A stretch of 6,490 nucleotides of DNA, taken from the NCBI GenBank assembly GCA_903901395.1, contig CAIUQW010000288.1, positions 1 to 6,490 on the forward strand. Direction: 5' to 3'. This document shows, one piece after another, positions 1 to 6,080 of this stretch (positions are counted from its first letter, which is position 1; each line of letters starts with the position of its first letter). The notes below the pieces were generated by a model that saw only the letters and a list, made by a program, of their open reading frames with translations, made no database searches and was not told the origin of the DNA. Origin of the DNA: an uncultured Chlorobiales bacterium. GTDB taxonomy: Bacteria; Bacteroidota; Chlorobiia; Chlorobiales; Chlorobiaceae. A program made the position numbers and the translations under genes.

Positions 1-470
1 TCCGCTACGGCCACCCCGTGCCGGCCGACAACCTGCTCGACCAGTACGAGATGACCCGCGGCCAGCTGTTTGGTCCCGAGGTGAAGCGCCGCATCATGCT
101 CGGCACCTACGTGCTCTCGGCGGGTTACTACGACACCTACTACAAGAAAGCGCAGCAGGTGCGCCGCGTTTTTCAGGACAAATACCGCGAGGCATTCGAG
201 AAGGTTGACGTAATCTTTGGCCCGACCTCGCCCTTCCCGCCCTTCGGCATCGGCGACAAGATGGACAACCCGCTTGAAATGTATCTGGCCGACGTCTTCA
301 CTGTACCGGCGAGCATCGTCGGAATGCCAGCCATCAGCGTGCCGGTCGGCTTCGACAGCCTCGGCCTGCCGGTTGGCGTCCACCTGATCTGCAACTTTTT
401 CGAGGAGGGCAAGATGCTCGGCATCGCCCGCCATCTCCAGACTTTATGTCAGACAGTACCGTCGAACTGA
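1..470 (+). CDS. gatA: Glutamyl-tRNA(Gln)/aspartyl-tRNA(Asn) amidotransferase subunit A, C-terminal part
   Basis: This is the 3' end of a gene whose start lies left of the window; the first full codon is at 3 and the TGA stop is at 468-470. About 155 residues are visible, roughly the last third of a family member of about 480 residues. GatA is the amidase subunit of GatCAB, which releases ammonia from glutamine to convert Glu-tRNA(Gln) or Asp-tRNA(Asn) to the amidated form in the cytoplasm. Recognisable C-terminal segments are [19 protein letters not shown] (about 80-135), the [12 protein letters not shown] stretch (about 220-255) and [12 protein letters not shown] followed by [11 protein letters not shown] (about 280-350), all typical of the amidase signature family. 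The Ser-cisSer-Lys catalytic triad lies in the missing N-terminal part. Codons are GC-rich, like sucD next to it. The final residues are poorly conserved. Identification is firm; activity cannot be judged from this fragment. Confidence 0.95.
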   Translation, partial: RYGHPVPADNLLDQYEMTRGQLFGPEVKRRIMLGTYVLSAGYYDTYYKKAQQVRRVFQDKYREAFEKVDVIFGPTSPFPPFGIGDKMDNPLEMYLADVFTVPASIVGMPAISVPVGFDSLGLPVGVHLICNFFEEGKMLGIARHLQTLCQTVPSN

Positions 471-481
471 CGGCTCTTTTT
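459..481 (+). terminator. Weak terminator-like hairpin over the gatA stop
   Basis: The arms CCGTC (459-463) and GACGG (469-473) form a 5-bp stem with a 5-nt loop. A T-rich run ending in TTTTT follows at 475-481. The hairpin overlaps the gatA stop codon. The stem is short, so it may attenuate rather than fully end gatA transcription before sucD. Confidence 0.4.
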
Positions 482-493
482 CATCACTATAAA
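465..493 (+). promoter_or_regulatory. Possible sucD promoter (-10 TATAAA)
   Basis: TATAAA at 488-493 is a reasonable -10 box, with only a poor -35 match (AACTGA at 465-470) 17 bp upstream. Transcription would begin about 500, leaving a leader of only a few bases before the sucD ATG at 507. The sole Shine-Dalgarno candidate is AGG at 501-503, which is very close to the start. This is suggestive only. Confidence 0.25.
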
Positions 494-506
494 TGATTAC
501 AGGCTT

Positions 507-1409
507 ATGAGCGTACTGGTCAACAAGGATACCCGCCTGGTTGTGCAGGGAATCACCGGCAGCGAGGGTACCTTCCACACCTCCCAGATTCTCGAGTACG
601 GCACCAACGTCGTCGCCGGCGTCACCCCCGGCAAGGGCGGAATGATCTACAACGGCAACGAAAAGGATCAATTCTGCAGACCGGTGCCGGTTTTCGACAC
701 CGTTCGCGACGCCGTCGAGAAGGCGGAAGCCAACGCGACGGTTATCTTCGTGCCTGCACCGTTCGCCGCCGACGCCATCATGGAGGCCGCTGACGCCGGA
801 CTGAAGGTGATTATCTGCATCACCGAAGGCATTCCGGTCAACGACATGATGAAAGCCTACAGCTTCGTGCAGGAAAAAGGCGCGGTGCTGGTCGGCCCGA
901 ACTGCCCCGGCGTCATCACCCCAGGCGAAGCCAAAGTCGGCATCATGCCGGGCTTCATCCACAAGAAGGGCACCATCGGCGTGGTCTCACGCAGCGGCAC
1001 CCTGACCTATGAAGCGGTGCACCAGCTCACCGAAGTCGGCCTCGGCCAGTCCACCTGCATCGGCATCGGCGGCGACCCGATCATCGGCACCCGCTTCATC
1101 GACGCGGTCAAAATGTTTGCCAAGGATGACGAAACCGAAGGGCTCGTCATGATCGGCGAGATTGGCGGCAGCGCCGAAGAGGAGGCCGCCGAGTACATCA
1201 AGAAGTACTTCAAGAAACCGGTCGTCGGCTTCATCGCAGGTCGCACCGCTCCTCCCGGCCGCCGCATGGGCCACGCCGGCGCCATCGTTTCAGGCGGCAA
1301 AGGCACCGCTGATGAAAAGATCAAGGCAATGGAAGCCGCCGGTATCCACATGGTTGAAAACCCAGCCGACCTCGGCACCACCATGCTCAAAGCTCTCGGC
1401 AGAGCCTGA
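507..1409 (+). CDS. sucD: Succinyl-CoA synthetase (ADP-forming), alpha subunit
   Basis: The product is 300 residues, close to the usual 290-300 for the family. With SucC it interconverts succinate plus CoA and succinyl-CoA with ATP; in green sulfur bacteria this step runs in the reductive TCA cycle, in the cytoplasm. The N-terminal CoA-binding Rossmann domain shows [10 protein letters not shown] (residues 15-24). Next come GPNCPG (130-135) and [10 protein letters not shown] (161-170) of the ligase fold, then CIGIGGDP (184-191). GHAGAI (255-260) contains the histidine (His256) expected to carry the phosphohistidine intermediate. The ATG at 507 is chosen because it gives the standard family N-terminus and no other in-frame ATG lies close upstream. 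sucC is not adjacent on the visible side: gatA lies 36 bp upstream and a terminator follows. No defects are seen. Confidence 0.98.
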   Translation: MSVLVNKDTRLVVQGITGSEGTFHTSQILEYGTNVVAGVTPGKGGMIYNGNEKDQFCRPVPVFDTVRDAVEKAEANATVIFVPAPFAADAIMEAADAGLKVIICITEGIPVNDMMKAYSFVQEKGAVLVGPNCPGVITPGEAKVGIMPGFIHKKGTIGVVSRSGTLTYEAVHQLTEVGLGQSTCIGIGGDPIIGTRFIDAVKMFAKDDETEGLVMIGEIGGSAEEEAAEYIKKYFKKPVVGFIAGRTAPPGRRMGHAGAIVSGGKGTADEKIKAMEAAGIHMVENPADLGTTMLKALGRA

Positions 1410-1437
1410 GAAGAGAGCGACAGATTTCCGCAGCAAG

Positions 1438-1472
1438 AGGCTGCTCCGGCTCAACACCGGGGCAGCCTTTTT
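1438..1472 (+). terminator. Rho-independent terminator of sucD
   Basis: The arms AGGCTGCTCCGG (1438-1449) and CCGGGGCAGCCT (1457-1468) pair over 12 bp with a single G-T wobble, around a 7-nt loop. The run TTTTT follows at 1468-1472. It lies 28 bp after the sucD stop, which marks sucD as the last gene of its transcript. Confidence 0.93.
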
Positions 1473-1751
1473 GCGTTTGTGTGGATTATATTTTTCCGGC
1501 CATTAAATTTCACAATAAATGTCTCGGCTTTCAAGTTTTGGACACCATCTAACCATCTATAAGTCATTGCGTTAGCATACTCTTTTGTTGTTGTTGGTTT
1601 GCGTCTTTTTGTGGCAGGAGCAATAACAACCTGGCCTTTTACTGGCGAAGTACAAGAAAAGTGGTATATTGCAAGTAATCAGGCAGACCATAGGTAAAGA
1701 CATTATTATTCTTTGAACAAACGTGTATTTCGACAGAGTCTGCTCCCTTGT

Positions 1752-1765
1752 TTAAAGCGCTTTAA
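1752..1765. promoter_or_regulatory. 14-bp perfect palindrome TTAAAGCGCTTTAA
   Basis: The sequence equals its own reverse complement over all 14 bases. It lies in the AT-rich gap upstream of the peptidase gene, just before a -10-like TATGAT (1766-1771). It is a candidate operator for a dimeric regulator; no regulator is known. Confidence 0.3.
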
Positions 1766-1786
1766 TATGATATTTTCAAAACGATT

Positions 1787-1810
1787 GCGGATGAGCGAAC
1801 CGCTTTTTTT
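1787..1810 (+). terminator. Orphan terminator-like hairpin
   Basis: GCGG (1787-1790) and CCGC (1800-1803) form a short stem around a 9-nt loop, followed at once by seven T residues (1804-1810). No gene ends just upstream, so it could terminate a small untranslated RNA or be a leftover of a lost gene. The stem is weak. Confidence 0.35.
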
Positions 1811-1859
1811 CGTATCCGTACCAGCCCTGTAAAATGAGGATATTAGTATAAGTTCGGGA

Positions 1860-1873
1860 AAACAGTACTGTTT
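1860..1873. promoter_or_regulatory. 14-bp perfect palindrome AAACAGTACTGTTT
   Basis: A perfect self-complementary 14-mer whose centre is about 115 bp upstream of the peptidase start and 108 bp from the first palindrome. It is a plausible operator or small hairpin; function is unknown. Confidence 0.3.
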
Positions 1874-1980
1874 CCAGCTATTTCATGATAGTCTTTAAGT
1901 TATGTCGTTTGCGTATTCGTATTTGTTTTTTTCTTGAATAAAGATGGCATTCAGCAAATCAACGAAACAGGAGAAAAATC

Positions 1981-2400
1981 ATGATCAGCAGTCGTGAATG
2001 TCTGGCGAGGTATGGTGAGCCAGAGCTTGAAAAAGCCATGGTTATCTGGGATGTGCCTACAGAGCTTGAACTTGGCGTTATCCCTAAGAAACTTTATTGC
2101 AACAAAGACCTGGCTCAACCGCTTCGAAAAGCATTTGAACATATCATTCAAAGAAATCTCGTCAGCGAGCTGAAAACATGGGACGGTTGTTTCAATATCA
2201 GAAAGAAACGAGGGGCAACAACACCATCACTCCATTCATGGGGATTGGCAATCGATATCAATGCCGCATGGAATGGATTCGGAAAACAACCAACAATGTC
2301 ATCCGAACTGGTTGCCTGTTTCAGGGATGCAGGTTTTGATTGGGGTGGCGAATGGGGAAAACCCGATGGGATGCACTTTCAACTACAATCATTTGCATAA
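1981..2400 (+). CDS. M15-family (VanY/endolysin-like) peptidoglycan peptidase
   Basis: The 139-residue product matches the catalytic domain of zinc M15 peptidases, which cut peptide stems of peptidoglycan (D,D-carboxypeptidases and phage L-alanyl-D-glutamate endopeptidases). The pattern SLHSWGLAIDIN (residues 83-94) supplies the zinc ligands His85 and Asp92. DGMHFQL (129-135) supplies the third ligand His132 and the likely catalytic Asp129, spaced D-x-x-H as in the T5-type endolysin. Arg73 in NIRKKRG matches the conserved basic residue before the first motif. A strong Shine-Dalgarno AGGAGA (1969-1974) sits 6 nt before the ATG, which fixes the start. There is no signal peptide, transmembrane segment or cell-wall-binding domain, so the enzyme would need lysis, a holin or another export route to reach the wall; none is visible nearby. 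Base composition is lower in GC than gatA/sucD, suggesting transfer, perhaps from a phage. The family is well supported; the exact bond cut is not. Confidence 0.85.
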   Translation: MISSRECLARYGEPELEKAMVIWDVPTELELGVIPKKLYCNKDLAQPLRKAFEHIIQRNLVSELKTWDGCFNIRKKRGATTPSLHSWGLAIDINAAWNGFGKQPTMSSELVACFRDAGFDWGGEWGKPDGMHFQLQSFA

Positions 2401-2566
2401 ATAATATGGTAATCCCGCATCATCTGTTTTCCTGATAATGAAAATAGATGATGTGGAGAACGGACAACCAACAGTCCGTGCGCTGATTATATGAATGTTC
2501 TCTCGCCGGGCAGTTGGTTATCCGTTGGGACGGTTGACCTGCAATGGTTACGTTGAAGGCAACTTG
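2401..2566. repeat. Convergent intergenic region with strong inverted repeats
   Basis: This lies between the stop codons of two convergent genes. A 17-bp stem with two G-T wobbles joins 2415-2431 to 2440-2456 around an 8-nt loop. A second inverted repeat, ACGGACAACCAAC (2460-2472) against GTTGGTTATCCGT (2513-2525), has one mismatch over 13 bp. Its left arm can instead pair locally as ACGGAC/GTCCGT (2460-2465/2474-2479), and CCGT/ACGG (2522-2525/2530-2533) adds another small hairpin. No T-run follows any of these, so they are not classical terminators. They could still end or stabilise transcripts from both sides, or be remains of a small palindromic element. Confidence 0.6.
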
Positions 2567-3373
2567 TCACAATATGAATCGCCTCAGCATCTCGCCGGTC
2601 AGCCCGGCAAGCTCCCGCCGGGCGGCGGCATCTCCGGCGACCGATGAGTAACGAGCCGGGCGGAGGTTCTCGAAATACTTGCCATTGTAATTGTTCCGCG
2701 CGATCTCCGTCACCGTCTCATACACCTCTTCGCCACCAACCGATGCATCGTCACCGGCGAGCGCCCATCCGGCGTGCAGCAGCTTGGTGGCGATGACGCC
2801 CGGGTCGAGCGAGTTCGACCGAACGGTATCGCTCCCGGTTGCCAGGTAGATGGTGAACATAATGTTGAAGAGCTTGCTTTGCGCGTAGGCATCATAGCCC
2901 GAATAGTTCCGCTCGCCCTGCATGTTGGCCGGATCGAACGTGGCGCTGTGATGATCCACGGAACTCACATTGAGCACCGATCCGCCGTTAGCGATCAGCG
3001 CGGGCTTGACAACGCTGGTCAGCAGCACCGGCGCGAGGTAGTTGACGCAGAAGGTGGTCTCGTATCCTTCCGGCACCAGCCTCCGCGTTGGAATATAAAC
3101 CGCCGCGTTGTTGACGAGCAGATCGATGCCGGGATAGCGCTCGGCCAGCTCCTGCCCCATCGAATACACCGCATCGAGCGACGTGAAATCCGCCTCGACC
3201 GCGCCAACCGGCTCCACGCCCGTCGCCCGGACAATCGCTTCGGACGCCGCGCTGATCCTCGCCGCATCGCGCCCATGCACAATCACCCGATGCCCCGCCG
3301 CCGCGAACCGCTTCGCCACCGCGAGGCCAATACCGTCAGTGCTTCCGGTTATGCAGAGAGTCAACGGTTTCAT
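2567..3373 (-). CDS. Short-chain dehydrogenase/reductase (SDR), classical type
   Basis: This 268-residue protein has every hallmark of the NAD(P)-dependent SDR family. TGSTDGIG (residues 9-16) is the glycine-rich dinucleotide loop. Asp62 contacts adenine, NNAA (88-91) is the structural motif, and Asn111 is the catalytic asparagine. NVSS (135-138) carries the catalytic serine, YAQSK (163-167) the Tyr163/Lys167 pair, and DPG (190-192) follows. HGRD (33-36) with Arg35 suggests NADP(H). Overall pattern resembles the retinol-dehydrogenase/WWOX/protochlorophyllide-reductase-like branch, but the substrate cannot be inferred. It is soluble and cytoplasmic. The ATG at 3373 gives the normal short N-terminus, though no clear Shine-Dalgarno precedes it. 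The gene begins 15 bp after the membrane-protein gene and may share its transcript. However, its GC-rich codon use resembles gatA/sucD rather than that AT-richer neighbour, so the pairing may be accidental. Confidence 0.93.
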   Translation of the reverse strand: MKPLTLCITGSTDGIGLAVAKRFAAAGHRVIVHGRDAARISAASEAIVRATGVEPVGAVEADFTSLDAVYSMGQELAERYPGIDLLVNNAAVYIPTRRLVPEGYETTFCVNYLAPVLLTSVVKPALIANGGSVLNVSSVDHHSATFDPANMQGERNYSGYDAYAQSKLFNIMFTIYLATGSDTVRSNSLDPGVIATKLLHAGWALAGDDASVGGEEVYETVTEIARNNYNGKYFENLRPARYSSVAGDAAARRELAGLTGEMLRRFIL

Positions 3374-3388
3374 GGTTGAATAATGAAA

Positions 3389-5314
3389 TCATTGCATTGG
3401 GAGTCCATCGTGTCTTTTTTTCAACAACAGTATCGATTTTCTGACGATGTTGTCGTCTTTCTGTCGCTCCACATCAGGTAATTCCTCTTCGAGCAGCGTC
3501 TTGTTGACTCGCAAACACTGATCGATTTCTTTCTCCAATATGTTCAAAGCGAGAGTTGTCACAACCCGATCCCTGTACTCCGAAGCATGCGCCCCATATC
3601 TGAAATCGTTCATGAACATAAACGCGCGGTAACGGCGCTCCTCCATGAGTATCAGGTCATTGAATGCCGCCATCATTCTGGCCTCATCTGTACTGGAAAT
3701 CGAGTCAATCCCGTCAAACACGAGTTTCCGGACGGTTTCTGGATTAATGCCTGCATAGCGCGCTTTAATAGCCAGATGATCGGAAAGATCACGATTTGAC
3801 TCTTTCCAGAGCATGGACATCCGGAACCATTCGTCATCGATATCCTTTTTTTTATGGAAATTCGAGTACACAGCATGGTATTCTTTGGCAAGTTCATCCG
3901 CCCGATCATCGACGACGGTTTTCGCGAAAAGCGCATCGATGCACTGCTCCTTTATGCCATAGGGAAATGCCAGCAACGCCTGATTATGGTCGATTTCGAG
4001 TTCGGACTCGTTTTGTATGGCGAGTATCAACCTTCCGTTTTTTCCCCAGGTCTCTAAACCAACGGCTTCCGGTTTCACGCACAATGAAGACTGAATGGTT
4101 CGTGCTTCGGCAAGATTGCGGATGTCGGAATCGTGACAGACGTAGATCGCCGATGGCCATGATACGCGATCAGTTCCAGCAATCGTTCCATTGCAGATAG
4201 CTTGTTCAGTCGTCTGATCTTTTGGCACGATCATGACAGGAGGCAGCACGCTGTCGAAATATTCTCTGGATACGTTCTGTATAGAGCTCCATTGTTTGAG
4301 ATCGCCATATCTGGCATCAAGAGCCGGATAGAGGCTTTTCAATTCGTTCAAAGCATTTGTCACGCCCTCCCCGACCCAAATTAGTCTGAGCTTTCCTTTG
4401 GGTGAATAAATGCCGATGCGGGCAAAACGCAACACCAGCGCTTTTGCCATCTCCGAGACGCCGATAATCATCACAACCTGTGATACCGGTCCCGTCCTGT
4501 CCGTTGGCACATACAAGTCAGGTGAGTACCGGTTCACGATACCGCGAGCTGCGACAGCGTAGGGATTCGATACATGTACATCCAGACCATCATGTTTGAA
4601 TGCTGTGATGCTGACCCAGTCCATGAGCAAATGATGCATGGCAAAGGATTGGGTGCGGAGATACACATTCAGTTTGGTGTTCGATGCTGTATTGTTTTTG
4701 ATTTTTTTCAGCAAAGAGAGATTATCCCGTTCATCAGGAAGCATCAGGTAGAGCGTACTGGCGACATTAAGATTTGCCTCTGTTGCAAGGTCAATCTGCA
4801 TCGCGTCGTAATAGATAATTGTAAGATTCGATTGATCATCGAGTTCGGAAGTTGACTGTTTTTCTATCGCAACGATCTTGTTGTTTACATTTTTCTTCTT
4901 TAAAGCCTCCTCCAAAGCTTTGCCGAACGCTCCATAGCTGACAATGATATGATGACCCTGGTAACTGTTGACTGTTTTTCTTTTCAGGAAAGGATGAATA
5001 CGTTCGTTGAACAAGTTTGCAATAAGAGTACTTGATGCAAAGAGAGGAATAGCAAATTGGCTTAAATACAGAAGAAAACGAATCTTTTGATCATCAATGC
5101 ATTCGTCATCAACACTCTTGTTCAGCACAATGAATTGCAGCGAAAAAAAGAATGCCTTAGGAATCTTCTGCTCCCAAGGCTCATCTAAACCAAAAAACCA
5201 GAGCGCGGTAGCGAATAAAATCAAGATACCAACAACGCCGACGCCATACCGGTCAATCAGTTCGATGACTTTCTTCACTTTAACCCAGATGGATAATTTA
5301 TCCGACGTGCTCAT
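3389..5314 (-). CDS. Membrane protein with TrkA-N/RCK-like domains and C-terminal RyR-like domain (channel-like sensor/effector)
   Basis: The 641-residue product starts with a hydrophobic helix at about 24-43, a hydrophobic pore-helix-like stretch at 53-64 and a second helix at about 80-103, a two-helix channel layout. No K+ selectivity motif (TVGYG-like) is present. A TrkA-N/RCK-like Rossmann region follows at about 120-250, with YGAFG (127-131) after the first strand and an acidic residue (Asp170) later. A second Rossmann-like unit begins with VVMIIGVSEMAKAL (280-293). The C-terminus (about 496-590) resembles prokaryotic RyR domains: ESNRDLSDHLAIKARYAG (505-522) and MEERRYRAFMFMNDFRYG (557-574), where the family usually shows a MEHxRW-like motif. 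I choose the ATG at 5314 because it overlaps the upstream stop as ATGA; an ATG 78 nt earlier in frame (5392) would add 26 residues lying inside the upstream gene. Likely role: ligand-gated ion flux or membrane signalling; ligand and ion are unknown. The gene is AT-richer than the core genes, suggesting transfer. Confidence 0.75.
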   Translation of the reverse strand: MSTSDKLSIWVKVKKVIELIDRYGVGVVGILILFATALWFFGLDEPWEQKIPKAFFFSLQFIVLNKSVDDECIDDQKIRFLLYLSQFAIPLFASSTLIANLFNERIHPFLKRKTVNSYQGHHIIVSYGAFGKALEEALKKKNVNNKIVAIEKQSTSELDDQSNLTIIYYDAMQIDLATEANLNVASTLYLMLPDERDNLSLLKKIKNNTASNTKLNVYLRTQSFAMHHLLMDWVSITAFKHDGLDVHVSNPYAVAARGIVNRYSPDLYVPTDRTGPVSQVVMIIGVSEMAKALVLRFARIGIYSPKGKLRLIWVGEGVTNALNELKSLYPALDARYGDLKQWSSIQNVSREYFDSVLPPVMIVPKDQTTEQAICNGTIAGTDRVSWPSAIYVCHDSDIRNLAEARTIQSSLCVKPEAVGLETWGKNGRLILAIQNESELEIDHNQALLAFPYGIKEQCIDALFAKTVVDDRADELAKEYHAVYSNFHKKKDIDDEWFRMSMLWKESNRDLSDHLAIKARYAGINPETVRKLVFDGIDSISSTDEARMMAAFNDLILMEERRYRAFMFMNDFRYGAHASEYRDRVVTTLALNILEKEIDQCLRVNKTLLEEELPDVERQKDDNIVRKSILLLKKRHDGLPMQ

Positions 5315-5697
5315 GTGATAATATAGTAGGTTGCGGGAAAAATATCTTCTGCCACAATGCCCGTACTGCCGGTCTGCTTTCTGACAATCCACTCGCCCGC
5401 ATTCCCGGAAAGCGTGCCCTGCTGACCGTTCAGTTCCAGATGAAACGGCGCTGTCAGCCGCGTGGCATCGACCTCTTGCGCAATGTTGCGATACCGGCCA
5501 TCTTCGCCTATCGAGATCGACGGTTCGGGCCTGCAGAGCGTTTCAAACAGCTCCCGCTCCACCGGCCACCGTTCACCCCGCCCGCCGGAGACAATTGCAT
5601 CGCGACCACCGCACAGCACCGCCCCTTCGCGCTTTCTGGTCCTCTGCCAGACAAAGCTATTGAGGTCGTTATTGCTGTTGCGCGATATTTTGGTCAT
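5311..5697 (-). CDS. Small protein of two tandem PGDYG-like domains, partner of the RyR/RCK membrane protein
   Basis: This 128-residue soluble protein appears to be an internal duplication. Residues about 24-57 (GAVLCGG, DAIVSGGRGERWPVERELFETL) and about 93-124 (GTLSGNAGEWIVRKQTG, then GIVAEDIFPAT) align as Gly-rich turn, [DE]xIV, a glycine turn, xVxxExxF and T. The second copy also has the family-like lead-in VDATRLTAPFHLEL (76-89). The pattern recalls the small PGDYG-type domain seen in phage and bacterial proteins (G-D-W-[LI]-V ... F-x-x-T-Y); I recall this from family knowledge and its function is not known. No signal peptide or membrane segment is seen. The stop overlaps the next start by 4 nt (ATGA at 5311-5314), implying translational coupling and probably near-equal synthesis with the membrane protein. 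The ATG at 5697 is the first in a frame open since a stop at 5773-5775; it has no strong Shine-Dalgarno and lies 25 bp after the stop of the TPR remnant. Existence of the gene is likely; function unknown. Confidence 0.7.
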   Translation of the reverse strand: MTKISRNSNNDLNSFVWQRTRKREGAVLCGGRDAIVSGGRGERWPVERELFETLCRPEPSISIGEDGRYRNIAQEVDATRLTAPFHLELNGQQGTLSGNAGEWIVRKQTGSTGIVAEDIFPATYYIIT

Positions 5698-5722
5698 GGT
5701 AGCTGTTGGGACTGTATGAAAG

Positions 5723-5991
5723 TTACTGTTTTGCCTGTTTGCGCATCGATTCGAGTATTGGCGCTCTCTGTTCTACCAACGCATCATAGCCATGATCGCG
5801 AGCAAACTGATATACCTGCTTTTCCAAAAGCAAAGCTTCATGAATACGCTTCATATTCTGTAAACACAATGCTTGTTGATCAAAGAATACGCCCGTCCTT
5901 CCGAATCAACCAATGCTCGACAAATTCGTTCAGCTTCCTTGCTAAGCTCTATTGCCTCATCAAACTTTTCAAGGATTGTTAAGATTTCATA
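5723..5991 (-). pseudogene. C-terminal remnant of a TPR-repeat protein, frameshifted and 5'-truncated
   Basis: Reading the minus strand from 5991, one frame gives EKFDEAIELSKEAERICRAL and then SEGRAYSLIN, a typical bacterial TPR helix pair of the ERICRELGDKEGLAYSLGNQ kind. Near 5873-5878 the reading must move to another frame, as if one base were lost, to continue QALCLQNMKRIHEALLLEKQ, then VYQFARDHGYDALVEQ, ending RKQAKQ and TAA at 5723-5725. Both halves together look like the last one and a half to two repeats of a TPR protein. There is no start codon in the upstream frame; an in-frame TAA lies at 5992-5994 and a transposon end lies near 6048, so the 5' part is gone. The remnant ends 25 bp before the small duplicated-domain gene, so it was probably the first gene of that operon and supplied a protein-interaction or sensor arm. 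Confidence 0.7.
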
Positions 5992-6047
5992 TTAATGAGA
6001 GTTTTTTGTAGTTCATCGAAGTTAGGCAAATGTTGATAAATTATTCA

Positions 6048-6070
6048 GAGCAATTGCCAAAAGTTGTGTT
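6048..6070 (-). repeat. Probable terminal inverted repeat of the IS256-type element
   Basis: GAGCAATTGCCAAAAGTTGT, read on the plus strand from 6048, lies 11 bp beyond the transposase stop (6081-6083), the place and type of sequence expected for the right inverted repeat. The partner repeat is outside the window, so the exact boundary is an estimate. Confidence 0.45.
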
Positions 6071-6080
6071 TTACGTTCAG

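Larger units (their letters stand above)
1473..1980. other. AT-rich intergenic stretch without a convincing gene
   Basis: About 500 bp between the sucD terminator and the peptidase gene. It is clearly more AT-rich than gatA/sucD, and I see no open frame with recognisable protein character on either strand. It contains an 8-bp tandem duplication ACCATCTA (1544-1559), a possible stem GTTGTTGTTG / CAATAACAAC (1587-1596 / 1621-1630), two 14-bp perfect palindromes and one orphan hairpin with a T-run; the last three are listed separately. No convincing -35/-10 pair was found for the downstream gene. It may be a decayed accessory segment or a long regulatory leader. Confidence 0.6.

Noticed and set aside
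444..962. A long minus-strand open frame opposite the gatA end and the start of sucD.
   Set aside because: It is antisense to clearly coding sucD sequence, has a His/Asp/Gly-rich composition typical of a GC-rich shadow, and shows no family features.
1587..1630. A possible long-loop hairpin GTTGTTGTTG / CAATAACAAC.
   Set aside because: The left arm is a simple GTT repeat, so pairing over a 24-nt loop is easily due to chance.
2774..3379. A 201-residue plus-strand open frame.
   Set aside because: It lies opposite the SDR gene, which has all catalytic motifs; the plus-strand product is Arg/His-rich without recognisable domains.
5315..5392. N-terminal extension of 26 residues for the RCK/RyR membrane protein from an ATG at 5392.
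   Set aside because: It would lie entirely inside the upstream gene, has no ribosome binding site, and the ATGA overlap at 5311-5314 gives a better start.
5440..5982. A 180-residue plus-strand open frame spanning the small-protein gene and the TPR remnant.
   Set aside because: The minus strand carries duplicated-domain and TPR patterns over the same span, and the plus-strand translation is Pro/Arg-rich at first and then featureless.
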